64,000 nt of DNA from Laetiporus sulphureus 93-53 (Eukaryota; Basidiomycota; Agaricomycetes; Polyporales; Laetiporaceae): the NCBI RefSeq assembly GCF_001632365.1, contig NW_024468525.1, positions 1 to 64,000 on the forward strand, written 5' to 3'. Shown one piece after another: positions 36,824-50,115 of this stretch. The notes below the pieces were generated by a model. It saw only the letters and a list, made by a program, of their open reading frames with translations, ran no database searches and was not told where the DNA came from. The position numbers and the translations under genes are program-made. The first letter of the stretch is position 1, and each line of letters starts with the position of its first letter.

Positions 36824-38659
36824 GCTGATGCGATGTGAAACGTCAGGGATGTGTGCCAGCGTGCGCAGCACCTAGCCACAGTGTACAACAGGTGCAGCTT
36901 TATCCAGAATGGACATTCTCCACAATGCAGCCCACAGTTGTCCCCATATGTTCAAATTTCCCACTCCTTTCAGACTTCTCGTCTTCATAGAGATAAGAAT
37001 GCAATACTTCCCTTAATTTGGCTGAAAGTTCCCGGAAGGATGCGAGCATGAACGTTAACTCGAACGTTCAAAGCAGCCGGACTTTCCTATTCAGGCCAAA
37101 ATTCACCGCTAGATTCTGTAGTAGGATAATAATGGAGAGTATTCCATGGTTCCACGAATGAACACAGAAGGCGTCATCAGCTCGTATCCACTAGTGTTTG
37201 AACTCGATAGCAAACCCACCAACCGATGTCACTGAGTTGACCCCATGGAATGGTTCTCAGGTCTAATATCGGACTGGAAGCAGCAAATTTGACCGGCCGC
37301 GGCAATCGATTTGCCACATGTCACGTTTCCTAAATGTTCCCAGCGCAGAACAGGAGAACAATGGCAGACATTGGACGGTCGCACCCTGGTTCCCTCCACA
37401 TTCCTTATGCTATCTCCCTGAGGCTGGGTCGGAAGCTGCAGCGTCGCTAGAATCAGACTCGGGCTGCGGAGTCATAACGATATATATGTTTAGCAATATT
37501 GTTACCAGTATAGCACGGTATCGCCTAATCACTATGCCTTCCACCACATCTTGGCACTCAATCTGTACAAGATAATGATACTGCCAGTGATCATGCACCA
37601 GCAGAGTCTGCCTATAACAGTGGTTGCCCGTCGAAATATCTCCTGATCCATTTCTATTATCACGCGTCCTCCATGTTCATTGATAGTGATTTAATTGCCT
37701 CCCATAGATTCACTGCTCCATTCAGCGAACCTGTCATATTGCACTTTGCAGCTGCGAGAGTCCCAGAGCGACGGAGATATTATCACAGCTTCGACACAGG
37801 ATTGCGGAGGTTGTCGTAGGATCAAGAAACGCAGTGAGAAGGCATCCTAAGGCGAATCAGTCAGAGAATTGGCTAGAGAGACACTTCTCACCCCCGTGCG
37901 CATCACTACGATGAAGATATGTCTGGCGTGCTCGAATTTGTGGGCGTGCTCATCTAAGAAGCCTAGTATAAAACCCAATGAGTATGTCTATGACTGCAAG
38001 ACCTGTCTACGTATGAATGATATCAGCATGCAATGTTTGCATTATTGAGGAAATGATTACGTTCGAATTAGTAGCGCCATGTATTTGAAATTGTAGGTCG
38101 ATGTTGCAACCCTCCGCGTCATGAACTATATGGGCGCGGTGCTATAAAGGTTCCGCAGTAGCATGATGACCATGGAGAAGCCGCATACAAACAACGTACA
38201 ACTGTAGCTAATACCTCATAATACTCAGGGTTAGCCATTGGCACATCATCATCAATGGAAGAGGTGTCAAGCCTAGCTTGAGACATTGCAGAGTTCACTA
38301 GAGCGATGGCTCAATGCTGCACACTGCATGGAGATGCCAGCATATTTATGCAGCATCGCATGGACTCGCTATTGAATATGAAGTATTGGAGAATGTCGCC
38401 AGTCCTCAATCAATGTCCATATCAGGGTGGCCTGTCCATAACAGACAATCTACCCTTTGAAGCTCTGTGGTCCATTTCCAGCCGTACACACCCTCAGCCA
38501 TATTTAACAAAGTAAGTGTGACGTCCGTCAATGGCTGAAGACGATATTCGCACCTATTGCAGCTACACGGTTACATGACAATCAACCGAAGCTCGTGAAG
38601 TCACTCCTATGCTTCGATGGGGGCATGAGGGACCCCTTTTATCGGATTACGTGAGTGGC
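36824..38659. other. 1.8 kb without a supported gene
   Basis: Only short open frames on both strands. Nothing recognisable. Confidence 0.4.
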
Positions 38660-39060
38660 TCAGTGAGTCCGCGTACAGGTAAAGCAGGATTTGCATGCTA
38701 CAGCACGATGTGTCCTGTCATGTTAATGTCCAGAGACTCAGCAAGGTTGCGCAAGAATACGCTGTCTGCCAGCCAATATCCATGGGAGGTAGTGGGAAGA
38801 GACGCACCCTTAAGGTAGGCATGTTGCTCCTGGAGATCAATCTGACGTGGAACATCAGACTGTATGGTCCAGGCACCCAAGTCCGTCCTTCTCATTGTGT
38901 CCTACTTGCTGGCAGAGCTTGTTGCCAGCACCGCTGCGTTGGCGCCAGGGCATGCTCCATGGAATATCACTCACGGGCATAATCGAAAAGGCAGCACTGA
39001 TGCGCTTAGGCTTGTTCCTTCGGTTACAAAGTGTACAGATTCTGCTCCTGATTCTGGAAC
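38660..39060 (+). CDS. Hypothetical gene fragment, two exons
   Basis: An exon ending MGGSGKRRTLK at 38815 is followed by a 54 bp intron (38816 to about 38869, GTAGGC...TCCAG), then APKSVLLIVSYLLAEL with the frame kept in phase 0. The second exon is hydrophobic at first and then polar (ALAPGHAPWNITHGHN). The 5' start and 3' end are not resolved. No family recognised. Confidence 0.3.
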
Positions 39061-41591
39061 AGCTTTTAGCCCGCGCAGGTCACGCCGTCGCCTGTGGGGC
39101 CTGCCCGCCGTGCTTATCCTTGCAGTGTTTTTGCATGCGTATCAACCGAGTCGTGCTGCTCACCTAGCAGTAATCCGAGCTCATCTCTTCTTCTGCTACC
39201 CGGGCCGCCAGTACATTGTCCCTCTTTATCTGCAGCCAGTTTCTTGGGGTTGGACGGTGTGGAGTGTATAGTTGGTACCTGAGAGAACGGAGTTCTGGAA
39301 GGAGAATGTTCGAGCAGCTGTAGTGTCGCATGAAGCAAGATCAGAAGAGAATTCTGTCCAAGAAGCATTAGTTACGTGACCCAATTGGTGGTTGAGTTCA
39401 ACATCGCGAGGCATATAATGTGATAAGAACAGGACCCCGTCTTCCTCGCATCCTCTTCTGCCAGACAATGACACAGTCATGAAAACATTGATATGTGTAG
39501 GCATTGTGCGATGAAGCAATCTTCGAGTATGAAGTGAGCCAAGAGCGAAGACAGAGTAAATATCGTGCGAGGGTCACCGACGGTCCATATGCACATGTGC
39601 TCCCATTCACCGAGAAGCGCCCATGGAGGCTGACCTGTGACTCAGGGACAATCATGAATCGCAGGGCGCAGATTCCAAGCTTCGAAGCCCAGGAAACAAT
39701 CTGCCAAAATTGACATGCCCTGCTCAGTGTATGATATCCTGTACTGTCCGGCTTCTCTGAGCTAATGGCCATGCTGTGAACTGATGGCAACTTCTGCACT
39801 GCTTCAACGGATCCACCTTATGACTGTATGCTCAGCTCCAACTAAGATATATAGGTAGGTCGGTACCCTTCAGACCATAACATTTTAGAGCCTTTCACAG
39901 TATGCAATATATGTATGCTCAAGGCGAGCTCCATATATATGATGCGTCGTTTAATGGCGCAGGGTCAGATTAGCCGCGTTCATGATGAGACGATGCTCTC
40001 CAAGATCTTCGGATAGTTCGCACACTCACCATGCTGTTCACCCTCTGCTTATGTTTTATGACTGTATTCCTGCAGTTTATAAAGATTTATTTGATACGAG
40101 CTGTCGTACCCGTTTTCTGAAGGACAACGGGTAACACACTGTCTTATAATTATAAGTAGACGTGAGTCTAAAGTCCATGTCCCGGTGGGTTGAGATCCGT
40201 CCGCATATATCACCTTGTTGGGACGAGATTCAAAATGTTCTTGCCTCCACTTAGTATCAATCATCATTACACGATTTCGGCACGTTGGTGAACAATGTGC
40301 CTTTATAGGAAGATCGTATCTTCACGTACAAATTCAACCAGTGCACATATGGGATTAGTCCTGAGCAGCTATTTAATTGCCACCGTGACCTTCCCTTCCC
40401 CTCTCCAGTCAAATGTCTCCTTCACGTTGGGAATGAACATTGCTTCCCGATCGCATCATCGGACAACTTCAGTTAAGAGATTTGAAATGAAAAAAAGATA
40501 CACCGACTATGTTCCTGTTAGTCGGGCCTGCTTTTGAGGCAGATCCGTGACTTCACTATCTTCTCTGCTGCGCTTGACAGCTGCAGCTTGCTCATTCACA
40601 CTGTATCTTAGAAATTCATATAGCTTATGCAGAGCAATAATTAGGGTGGACTTTACCTATTGCAGTCCACTTGTCCATCGGAACCTTGTGAATCACTAGT
40701 ATATTCGCCATACCCGGTCCTGTCGGTACTCTCAGTGGTGATGGGTACAGAAACAATACATATACACTTATGCAGATGTCCACGATAATGCCCTACGCAT
40801 TGAGACGGGAGGTTCTGAAATAGCATCCGTGATCGGAATGGTGGGCGATTGCTGTCTACAAGATCCGCAGCTCGTATTGAATCATCGCACGAAAAGATGC
40901 CGACCTACGGTGCTTCGGATGAGCCGGATACTTCCCATTGAGGAGACCTCAAACTCCCTGCTCTCTCCTCGATTTCCCTTTGGGCCGGTCAGTATGTCTT
41001 CAAGTGAACGTTATGCAAGACCGCACTGATATGACGATGACCGCCGCCTCTTGCTCAACTTATCCTCGCTGGAATCATAGGCTAATCCATGTTCTATCGG
41101 AGCACATTCAATTGATAGGCCTTGATTCACCGTGGAAATGGACATGCTATCAGCCGGCATCTTGTTTGGAGATCCACTGGATTGTGCACGCAGATTCTTG
41201 CGTAAATTGTGCACACTTTCATTCGGAGGATACCGTGATCACGCAGTTTGCGAGCGTAGTCTCACTTCGCGAACTAATGCACGCCCATGAGAACGAACGC
41301 TTCGTGATTGTCAGTAACGCATGTAAGTACATGAGGACGCGACACTTACTGAGTTACCATCTGGTCAAACATGCATTGCACATCGCTACACCATGTGAGC
41401 CAATCAGTATTCGACATACCACCTGCTCGATGAGGAGGTCGTGGATAGCAAGATTTCAGACCCAAGAGAATGCCGAAAACTAAGCGGCATGGATGCTCCC
41501 AAAAAGGCGACCACTCGTCAGGTGAGGACACGCGAATTGCAGCCAGCATTGATGGATGAGATATTCTGTAGGAAGATAGATGCTGTACGCG
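39061..41591. other. Unresolved stretch with open frames on both strands
   Basis: A minus-strand frame at 39398-39799 (with MAISSEKPDSTGYHTLSRAC) and a plus-strand frame at 40938-41483 are the longest. Both look plausible in composition but neither shows a motif or a supported splice. 39800-40800 appears empty. Confidence 0.35.
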
Positions 41592-42336
41592 TCATGCAGG
41601 TTGCAAATCAACCCATCTGGAGATCCACTCTTCTGCGGTCGTGCTAGAGGATCCTAAGGGATGGTTTGAGCACATTTCGATGCCAGACGCTTCGCATAGC
41701 TGTGAGGAGAATCAACAGAACAACAAGAATGCAGATGGCATAGCACGAACCCATGTCTCTAATGTTCCACCAAGATAGAGTCCGGATCTTACCAACGTGC
41801 ACCAATGGTCCCCTGGGAGTTGCAGTGATTCTGCGACCTCGAAGAATCGCGGAATTGACAATAATGGAAGGATATCTTCCGACCGAATGATCATTGTAGA
41901 TCGTTCGACATTAAATTGATGGTGTTGGCGAGACTAGAAAGAGAACACGTGAAATAACCAGGAAAAGACAGGTACACCTTACAGTTACTGTGAGAGAAGG
42001 TCGCGTATAATCTGTTTCGGCCACACCGTGGCTGGAAGCAGACGATTGAGATGATGATGGAAGTTCCATTTTCGCAACTGAATATGCAGATTGGGACGTG
42101 GTAGCCTCCTCATAGATGGGAGTTAATCGCGGATAGCGATTCTGCCATGATGCAGGCCATCGGATAGCTCTATGGTCCAATTGGGTGCGTACCTTGTGAA
42201 CTGGGCTATGGCCAGACTGCAGCAACAAAGCAGTTGCATAAACATTATCTGAATCTGAAATACGTAAGGCGCACTGGCAAGTCGACGGAGATGCTAGAAG
42301 ACTGGCTTGAGGCTCGGATATCTGCCATGTACTCAT
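41592..42336 (-). CDS. Novel four-exon protein, 183 aa, unknown function
   Basis: Exons in transcript order: 42336-42193, 42141-41983, 41933-41793, 41699-41592. Lengths 144, 159, 141 and 108 nt are all multiples of three, so every intron is phase 0. Introns are 51, 49 and 93 bp with GTACGC...GGCAG, GTAAGG...TTCTAG and GTAAGA...TCACAG. The protein starts MSTWQISEPQASLLASPSTC, has a Ser-rich stretch (MELPSSSQSSASSHG), then a denser part (IIRSEDILPLLSIPRFFEV, LQLPGDHWCTL) and ends AEEWISRWVDLQPA. The later exons look like a small folded domain. I recognise no family. The TGA stop is at 41592-41594. Confidence 0.6.
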
Positions 42337-43451
42337 ATCTGGATGGCCATCCGCATGATGCTACTTGAAAGCCATAGTCAACGACTTGTCCGCCGGAGCC
42401 ATCATCCTGCTCGAGTTATAATTAGAATGAGAATATGGTAGAAGGAGGATGATAACTAACCGTTGTTCGAGACATGTTTACAGAGATGTGGAGTGAGGAG
42501 CGTGTGATGATGATGAATGACCGGAGCACGAGGAATTTGCATGGCCGCCTTCATAACCGATGTGTGAAGCTTTTAAAAGGCTAGTACTTGCGCAGATTTT
42601 AGAACGCTAGGACTGAGGCCATCCGATGTTCATTTCTGAAAAGGCAAATTCGTCCGCCTATGGGAGGAATTACCTTAAGCTCATAAAAGAACCAAATGGA
42701 GGCAATTGGGCTGAAGCAAGAATGACAGCGCCATCGTCATCGACAAGCCGCTCAAAGAGTTTCAAATAATTATGCTGTGATATTTGTCTCATCACGTGCA
42801 TATGTCCATTATGCCACATCGTCATACGGGCATTACTGGTGCTCCACCAGGTGAGCCGGTGACTCCTGAGCGTGACGGAGAAGCTAGCACTGCATGTAAA
42901 CTCGTGTAAAGTTCTGCAGTCTCTCACCTTCGATTTGAGCTGGGGCCTCTATTTTGACATGGACCCAGAGAAAAGACTTTAAGATGTAACTTACATGGAC
43001 TGTAGTACCCTAAGTAGCGGAAAGAAAGTCGCTGATCAATCTACTTCAAGTTGTGCATACGCAGTGTCAATCAACAACAATCATACAAGAAATAATCTAT
43101 ACGCCCGGTTTCGTTCAAAAAACTGACCAGGATCGCGCAGGTGTCAGCCAACTCCATCTAACTCCGAGTCGCAATTATAATGACAACCTCACTGCATTGG
43201 AAATGATAATATACTGCCTCTGGTAGCAGCCTTACATAGTGAGAGTTCATCGTATCCTAGTATGAGTTTGTTCGACAGCAAACTGGGGCAACGGTGGTGG
43301 AGAGTCTAGGAAAAAGAGGTAGTCATTGAAGTACCGCAAAGGGTGCAAACGTTCGAGCATTGGTTCACCACGCATGGCACGATGATTCTGCGTCACGTGA
43401 CGCTTGCCTAAGTTGTGCATCAGGTTGGTATCTACAGCCATCTGACTCAGA
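42337..43451. other. Unresolved stretch, possible minus-strand exons
   Basis: A minus-strand frame at 42670-42927 ends with a plausible coding tail (LVDDDGAVILASAQLPPFG), and one at 43247-43441 begins with ATG. Neither could be joined to neighbours. Confidence 0.35.
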
Positions 43452-44885
43452 TTAGTTGATTCGTATGGATGCTAACAGTGCATCTATATCGACTGGACTT
43501 GTGGTCGGACTTCGATCTACCGTGTCTTGTGAGTACACAGAAGAGGAGTCAAGAGTTCGGTCATCCACATCTTGCAGAAAGTCGACAACTGTGAAGTCCG
43601 TGGTCATCTCTGGACGTTGACGGCTGCGAATGAGTGTTATATGACCGGCATCCCCTTGATGCTGAAGGGATTCATAATCGCTGGTTGGGTCTGTGCCATC
43701 ACACCCTGCACCAACAGTGCTGGGGACGACGTTGTGGTCGCATAATCGATAAGCATCCAGCCCAAAAGCCTGACCATGACGAGGACCCAATGAGATCGTA
43801 GAAGGGTCTTTAAGAGGTCCATTCTCATGTTCACTGTCATAGGGAATCCCGATGCGAGCAGGTTCCACGCTTCCCGATTCCTGGATCGAGAAAACGCCTC
43901 CGGTATGAGACGAATGATTTGAGCGGTGTGTGTCTTCGCTAGTTTGCTCATGATTACACTGGCCGAGGGGGGCAATATTCACAGTTGTTGCGCCCAAAGA
44001 CCCCTGATGGACCACAAGAGATCAAGCAGTCTGATCCACATATGCGTCCGGAACCACCCTGAGAGAACGACGCGACTTAAAATCAGAAACAGAACTATTT
44101 GGCAGTGTTGGTGGTTCGAGCGTAGCACCAATTAGCGTATGAGTTGATGACCCTTGACAATGATATTGCTGACGATGTTCATTCCGTGATCGCTCACGAG
44201 AAGCACTCTGGCGATGCGTACAATCAAGGTGCGGGCGACGCTTCATAGTAGGAGATGCAGCACTTGAAACCGAAGGATGCAAAGCATGTGTCATGTCTGC
44301 ACAAGTCCTCCTTGAGAGATCTCTCAACTTATCGTAGAGTCATTCCACAGTCCTTCTTCTCCGCATGGACAAGGCTGGACGTTGCTGCATCAATACGGCT
44401 TCAGGTGATGCAGGAGTATCCTCTGCCCCCCCTAGATGACAATGTATTGGCCTTGCGAGACGCCTGTATAGAAAAGGTTTGAAGGGGGGTTGGATCTTTA
44501 TCCCCGAACGAGGAGGGCAGCGATCACGAGAGACACTTGGAAGGTGGGAAGTGGACGGAATTTGACAGAGGTTGCCGCGAGAAGGATGAGGCGACGGCGA
44601 TCGGTGTACCCGTGAGCTATTACTGCCGTCAGTCTTTTGCGTAGATGCTGTTAGAATATCTGTGGTCTTCATGCCGGCTTGCGGGAGATCTGGAGGCGGC
44701 GGTGGAAGGGGTTTATTGTGATCGTATCCTAATTTCGCATTCCATCTTCTCGAGGCTTGGGGGATGGTTGACAGTGAGTTTGGGTGGCTAGCACCACAGC
44801 TCAAAGACTCGGCCGTGCGATTTCTTCTCGCTTTCTGTGCAACATGCTGATCCGAGATACGAGAGGTATTCGTGGTCCCTCGCAT
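43452..44885 (-). CDS. Ser/Pro-rich protein, three-exon model, 436 aa, unknown function
   Basis: Model: 44885-44397, 44327-44058, 44003-43452; total 1311 nt, all introns phase 0. The 54 bp intron 44057-44004 (GTGGTT...CATCAG) removes an in-frame TGA at 44022-44024. The 69 bp intron 44396-44328 (GTATTG...GATAAG) removes another at 44340-44342; its AAG acceptor is weak. The protein starts MRGTTNTSRISD, has PLPPPPPDLPQAG and many Ser, Pro and Arg residues, and ends in an acidic segment (VVDFLQDVDDRTLDSSS). It is probably largely disordered and may be regulatory. There is likely more 5' sequence, since MAFSIEPVPHSPWNETHM opens at 45160 before a GTAGGT donor. If the introns are wrong this is a broken frame. 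Confidence 0.45.
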
Positions 44886-47743
44886 GGGTGCCCCCTCATC
44901 GGAACATGAAGGTCTGCTACTCGCAGGTTTGAGGATGGAGGTGGGATCGCATGGTCAGGAACGTCTACGCAGAACAGACGCAAGCCCTGGCAATTGATTT
45001 TTGCGTCTTCGTGAATGGTTACCAATGAGTCTATCAGAGAGGAAGATGTCAACAGAAATACTAAGGATCGGGAACCACCTACCTGACCAAAGATGAATAT
45101 AGATATCATATGAGTTTCATTCCAGGGTGAATGGGGGACTGGCTCAATCGAAAAGGCCACAGCTGCCAGATCGGAATATATACATGCACATATATATGGG
45201 CAATCAGTCAGCTTTTGATTGGTTCCTTAATTACCCTAACCAGAACCTTTCGACAAATCTGACGGCATAGAGCAATTAAAGGAATGGCCCGTGTGCCTTG
45301 CGGGATCGCCAGTGATGAACGAATTCCGTGCGAGCGCACCTGCAGGTACCGAAGCGTGGAAGCAATATCACCTTCTTTGCCAGAATGGACTGCTCTGGGA
45401 TATTGACTGCATTCGATGCGCTTTCTGCTGCAGGTGGCAAGGGAAAAATATTAATCTCCAGTATAGGAACCGAGCGTTGATGGACATGGACAGAAAAATG
45501 GATATATGCCCTCGCAGGAGCTCGGACGTCCGAGAGTGACGGATGCTCATGCTGGTCGCCATATGTGCTTGAATCACTGCTAGTACAGCCTCAGTGGTAC
45601 TGAGCCGCTCTCGGCGTACATCTCTTTGCCATCCATCGGATCAGTGCTCTACTCGCCTCTGGGGTCGCCGGGGTTTCTGCGGACTTTGCTTGCATTTTTG
45701 CCGTTCGGAGGGATAAGCACTGTCATTCAAAGGCACAGTACTATCATCGGGATTTCGTATTGTCTGCTCGTATGGGTGAAGGACTTGCACTGCAAATGCA
45801 GATACATCTGATTCTGAAGGGACGAAAGGTCCGTGTTTAGTGCCTTCGACTGTCCATACCGTTCTCCCTCGCCCGTCATTTACTCATGAGCTGCTCAAAC
45901 CCCCTCGGTTGACACTAATATCTCAAGACTCTAGACTCTAGACTCTAGACCGACAATTCCAACACGGCTGTGTTGCATGCAGCCACTGCCACTCGCTAGC
46001 GGCTGGGCGAGGTCCTCAGAGGGACCTCATCGTCGTCATCAGGATGGAAGTCTGCCAAATGATGAGAGAATGCCCGGCTCATTACCCCGCTGGATCCGAT
46101 GGCAGATGATGCATGCTGTTGTTGACCTTGATCTTGGCTGCCTGCCAGGCGCTCTGAATTGTGATGACCGCAATGTACGATCACACGGCGTACAAATCAA
46201 GTGCGACCACCCTTATTGCTATGGAACGTTCAGTAAGACGTGCGATCTGATGTAATCTGTGCACACTCTCACCTCGAGACATGTCCTATGAAATGAAAGC
46301 GAGCAATCGGTGACTTTAGCACTGAGTCTTCCTGCTGATACTATACTATTATCAGATGATGCGCTGCACAACGCACGGAATCTAACACTGACATTGTCCA
46401 AACATACTGGGCGACGCTCTTCGCTTTTACCAGGTATAGCCCAATTCCTGTATACATGCTAGGCAGCGAAGAGATGATCTGGACAGATGTGCCCCGCGGT
46501 CTCGCCTCGCTAACTATGGCAGACAGATGGAGCAGACCTTCATATTACGCACCCAAGTCTTCATCTCTCTGTTGCAACGATGAACACAGGCCAACAATGC
46601 ATTAGAAACACTCATGTAGATGATCAGATTCAAGCTTACCACATAATCACCCGAACGAATGCTTCACAATGTTCCAAACCGACTCAAGAGCTGCGGGAAC
46701 TCAGAAGAAATGCAAGGTGCGTCAGGTTCGCCTGTCTGCTAACCCGGGCAACATGATGTGGCGTGGCAGCTGGCATTCTCTGAAAACTCTCATGGGCGCA
46801 ATAACAAGATGGACTACATACGAGGCCGAGAAGAGTGGCTGCGTACGTGCGTATTGTGAGGGCGGAACGACCGGTCTGCTGGCAGGCCTACTACAGTGAG
46901 AGTGTACGATTGATGGACCGACAGCAGCATCTCGCCACAGACGCGTCGAGGAGCTGTGACGTTTGTGTCACTCCAATAATTATGTACGGCACATTCCGAT
47001 TGCGACCTGCTGTTTGATTCTTCACTGCGCCGTGGAGAAGTGTTCAGGATTGCATTGGGTGTCTCAGCCACAACTTGAACGCGGCAATCCAAACGTTCTG
47101 CAAGGAGCACACGCCTCTCTGGTTCCCGGCCACGCACATGCACACTGAGCTCTAGGATTGATGCAGAAATGCAGGACCACAGGCCTGTATCTTTGATGGC
47201 AAGGTGTCGGGGTGCAATTCAAGAAGATATGGAGCCTTCCCACTCTTCGAAGCGCGACACAGACATCGTGTCAGATGCTGGTGTATGAGGCCACTCACGC
47301 GACGCAGCAATATGGTAAACATGTACATAATCTGTGTCTGATGTAATTGAAGAGCAAGACGTGGTTCGGAAAGAGGGCCCTGTTAGTCTTGCGCCGGATG
47401 AGGCAGCCGCTGTTTGTGGACTGGTATCGTCGATTACGTCCCGGACTCCCGAACAATCCTGTCTTCAGTAGTATTCGAAAGTCCTGCATTAGTAGTAGTC
47501 TTCATCGAAGAAGTCTGCATGGTACAAGCACTAGGAACTCCTCGATCGGATCATGATTCTTCGCGCTGATGGTCAGCAGTCGGCAGATATGGGGTATGTT
47601 CTAATACCAGTCAGCAAGCTGATCGCTGTCCCGATGCTCGTCAGTGCCCCTCTGGCTACCCCTGCTTAATGCATCGTTGATGTTCGACGTTCCCCTGGCC
47701 TTCTCCGACCGTGTTGCGAATGCCGCTGGATAGCCGCCCATAA
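44886..47743. other. 2.9 kb mostly unresolved
   Basis: The left end may hold 5' exons of the Ser/Pro-rich gene (45160 leftwards). Plus-strand frames at 45291-45539, 45977-46255 and 46669-46899 are short and unrecognised. A 7 bp microsatellite lies at 45927-45950. Confidence 0.4.
45927..45950. repeat. Short tandem repeat of GACTCTA
   Basis: Three full 7 bp units and a partial fourth. Confidence 0.9.
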
Positions 47744-48130
47744 TCAACAGTATAGTGTGCTCTGGGATGGTGGGGACACCGGTCTGTCGAAATTCTCTCT
47801 AATATTGGATCTCTCTGGATCCATGCCACGTGAGATCGCCTCCTGCGTGGGCATGCGGCGACATTCAGCAGCACTCTCGGACACTAATGAGGTAGCTGGG
47901 CCAGGGCCCATGTTGTAGTGATACCTCGCCAAATCGCGAGCAACCAAGCCAGCTGCAGAGGATCTCTGAGAACGCCATAAGGTTGGACGCCACGAACGGC
48001 TTGGAGGATCCGGACGCTGTGATCGATTCGCGTTTGGGAGTGGCTAACAGGCCGCATTGTCAGTGATCGCAGATGCATTTGCACTGCTTTCGAGTACTGA
48101 AGAAACTAGGCATTCAATGACACGATGTTT
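47744..48130 (-). pseudogene. Possible disordered-protein exon, interrupted by one TAG
   Basis: One frame reads SSANASAITDNAAC, then TAG (near 48050), then PLPNANRSQRPDPPSRSW and on through GLVARDLARYHYNMGPG to NFDRPVSPPSQSTLYC and a stop. The composition on both sides of the TAG is alike (Ser, Pro, Arg), which suggests either a nonsense change or an intron whose borders I cannot see. Confidence 0.3.
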
Positions 48131-48434
48131 GTGATTTTAACACAGCCGACCATTGCGAATGGCATTCCCTGTGGCACGTAGCTAGGCAATCTGTCTTGCT
48201 AAACTCGGAGTTCAATGATGAACCATCGGATGACAGTGATTTCGCGTCTCACAGGAGCTGTTCTGCTCGTTCGCGATGTGTAGCCCTCGAGGTTCTGTCA
48301 GTGGTGGTATATGAATATTGGTCTCAAGAAGCCCTGAGTGACTAGGAAGGCATCTCTGCATGCCAAGAAAATGGTGAGAAGCTAGCCAATTACCAGGTTG
48401 GAACAGGACATTGGAAGTAATGTGCCCTACCTCC

Positions 48435-48665
48435 TTATATTGGCTCGATGCCAGGCAGGCCAGCACTAAGATAGCGTTCAAGGGATCTCTCAATCTTTTC
48501 CAGCCTGGAAAGTGCCTCCTCTGGACTGATACAATCATGACCATATGCATTGGTAGAATTTGGAGAGGAGGAATGAGGGTTGAGAAGGGAAAACGAGTGA
48601 ATGTTTGACATACCAAGGATGTCCGGTGGCGGTAGGAAAAGCTCGGATCTGGCAGATGCGGGAAT
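48435..48665 (-). CDS. Last two exons of a small unknown gene
   Basis: Exons 48665-48614 and 48520-48435 joined by a 93 bp phase-1 intron (GTATGT...GTCCAG) give SELFLPPPDILEEALSRLEK and then IERSLERYLSAGLPGIEPI before TAA. The second exon is a regular heptad-like helix. The 5' part is not resolved. No family recognised. Confidence 0.4.
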   Translation of the reverse strand: MPASARSELFLPPPDILGMSNIHSFSLLNPHSSSPNSTNAYGHDCISPEEALSRLEKIERSLERYLSAGLPGIEPI

Positions 48666-49278
48666 CTATGGAGGCCCGGATCGGTGATATATATCTGCTT
48701 ATGATGGTTTTCTGATGTACATAGGTAGCGGTGAAGATATGAAATCACACGTTTTTTTCATCCTGAAGGGCTGGGCTGTCGAAATCTGTGCAGCTCGTGG
48801 CCAAGAAATTCTCCGTACCGGGAGGTGCGAGAACTGGTGTGAGAGCCATTGAACTCAGCTCAATGCCCTGACATGTCCCAGCAGATTCGAGACAGAGGAG
48901 TGGGAGGAGGCAGACGACGAAATGAGCAACTCCTGGACCATTGTAGATGACATAGATGATTGTGCAGAAAGACTGCCTGTGCCGTGGTCAGCGCTCTCGC
49001 AACCAGAATCATACTCGGGCCGTCGTTGTGCCGAGGGAGATCGTCCGGATCACGCAAGAGGGGATGTGGAAGAATGTCAGGTAGTACGGGAAGGGATGCA
49101 ATATCTCAGTGACCGGAATGAGTTATGTACGTGAACGGGTAGGACGATTCAGGATTTTCAGCATAGTCAGCCGTATTGTCAAGTTGGCCTTCTATAGTGG
49201 TGGATCTCGGGCATCGGTCATGAATGGGAGGCACGCTGGCAACGGTAGACTGAAACCTGCCACTGGATCATCGCAATG

Positions 49279-49924
49279 TCACAAGCTGGCAGAGACTTTG
49301 CGCTCAAGCTCATCAAACCATGCCAGCGACAGTCTGTTGAACTGGTCATTCTCTTGAGTGGCTGGAGATGACATGGGTGAGGCTGTGGCATGCACGGAAC
49401 TTGAAGATGGTGGAAGTGCATCTGAGACTATAGCTACATCTTTCAGTGGAACCGGTATGATGCCGACATTCTGGAGCTCAAGGCCAAGAGGCGGGCTGTC
49501 TTCGCGAGGCGAGGTGAGCTCAGTTGAGTAGAAGAAGAAGCCACTGTAAATGTATCAGTAGATACGCTCAAGCTATTGGAAGTGCTCGCAAGCCTACTGG
49601 ATGAGGAGGGTTCAGCAGAGCTAGAGAGGAAGTCGGAGGGCTCTCGACATATGATGAGCCGCTCTCGCTTCGAACTCGTTTGTTCTGTTCAATACCACCA
49701 CTATCAGTGCTCCTACTTGCGTTGCTGCTTCCTCCGCTGCTACCCTCACCAGTACTATTGCCTATGTCAATGTTTAGCTGGTCAAAAGAGCGTTTAAATG
49801 AGGTACTATTTGATGAGAGGTCTAGCTCCAGTTGCAGAGGGTTACCAGCAATCGTTGAGGTGATAGTGGCTCTGAATATGAGGGGCAGAATACGGTGATA
49901 TACTACGTTTGTGATATTTTTCAT
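49279..49924 (-). CDS. Ser-rich hypothetical coding region, frame changes unresolved
   Basis: The 5' part, from 49924, has LELDLSSNSTSFKRSFDQLN and NKRVRSESGSSYVESPPTS in one frame. Further on, another frame reads TELTSPREDSPPLGLELQ and MSSPATQENDQFNRLSLAWF and ends with VSASL at the TGA 49279-49281. An acceptor (TTTACAG) precedes the second part, so a spliced gene is likely, but I could not match donor and phase. It may also be frameshifted. No family recognised. Confidence 0.35.
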
Positions 49925-50115
49925 GAGTCCAGTGTGCTAAGCTCAATACAAGATGATTAGATAATAGTTACGTTTTGACGACCCTCCAGAAATGTTATCT
50001 ATCGGTCTTCTCCGAACCATATATTCCACCTTGCCTCTTCATCTGCACTCTGCAGGTAGCTACCGAAGTGATTTGGCACTGGTCTTCTCTTATGTGAGTA
50101 CGATGGAAGGGCGCG

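Noticed and set aside
44022..44342. Two in-frame TGA codons in the Ser/Pro-rich frame, first read as CGA-to-TGA mutation of a single long gene
   Set aside because: GT-AG introns of 54 and 69 bp, both in phase 0, cover the two codons, so decay is not needed. The second intron has a weak acceptor, so some doubt stays.
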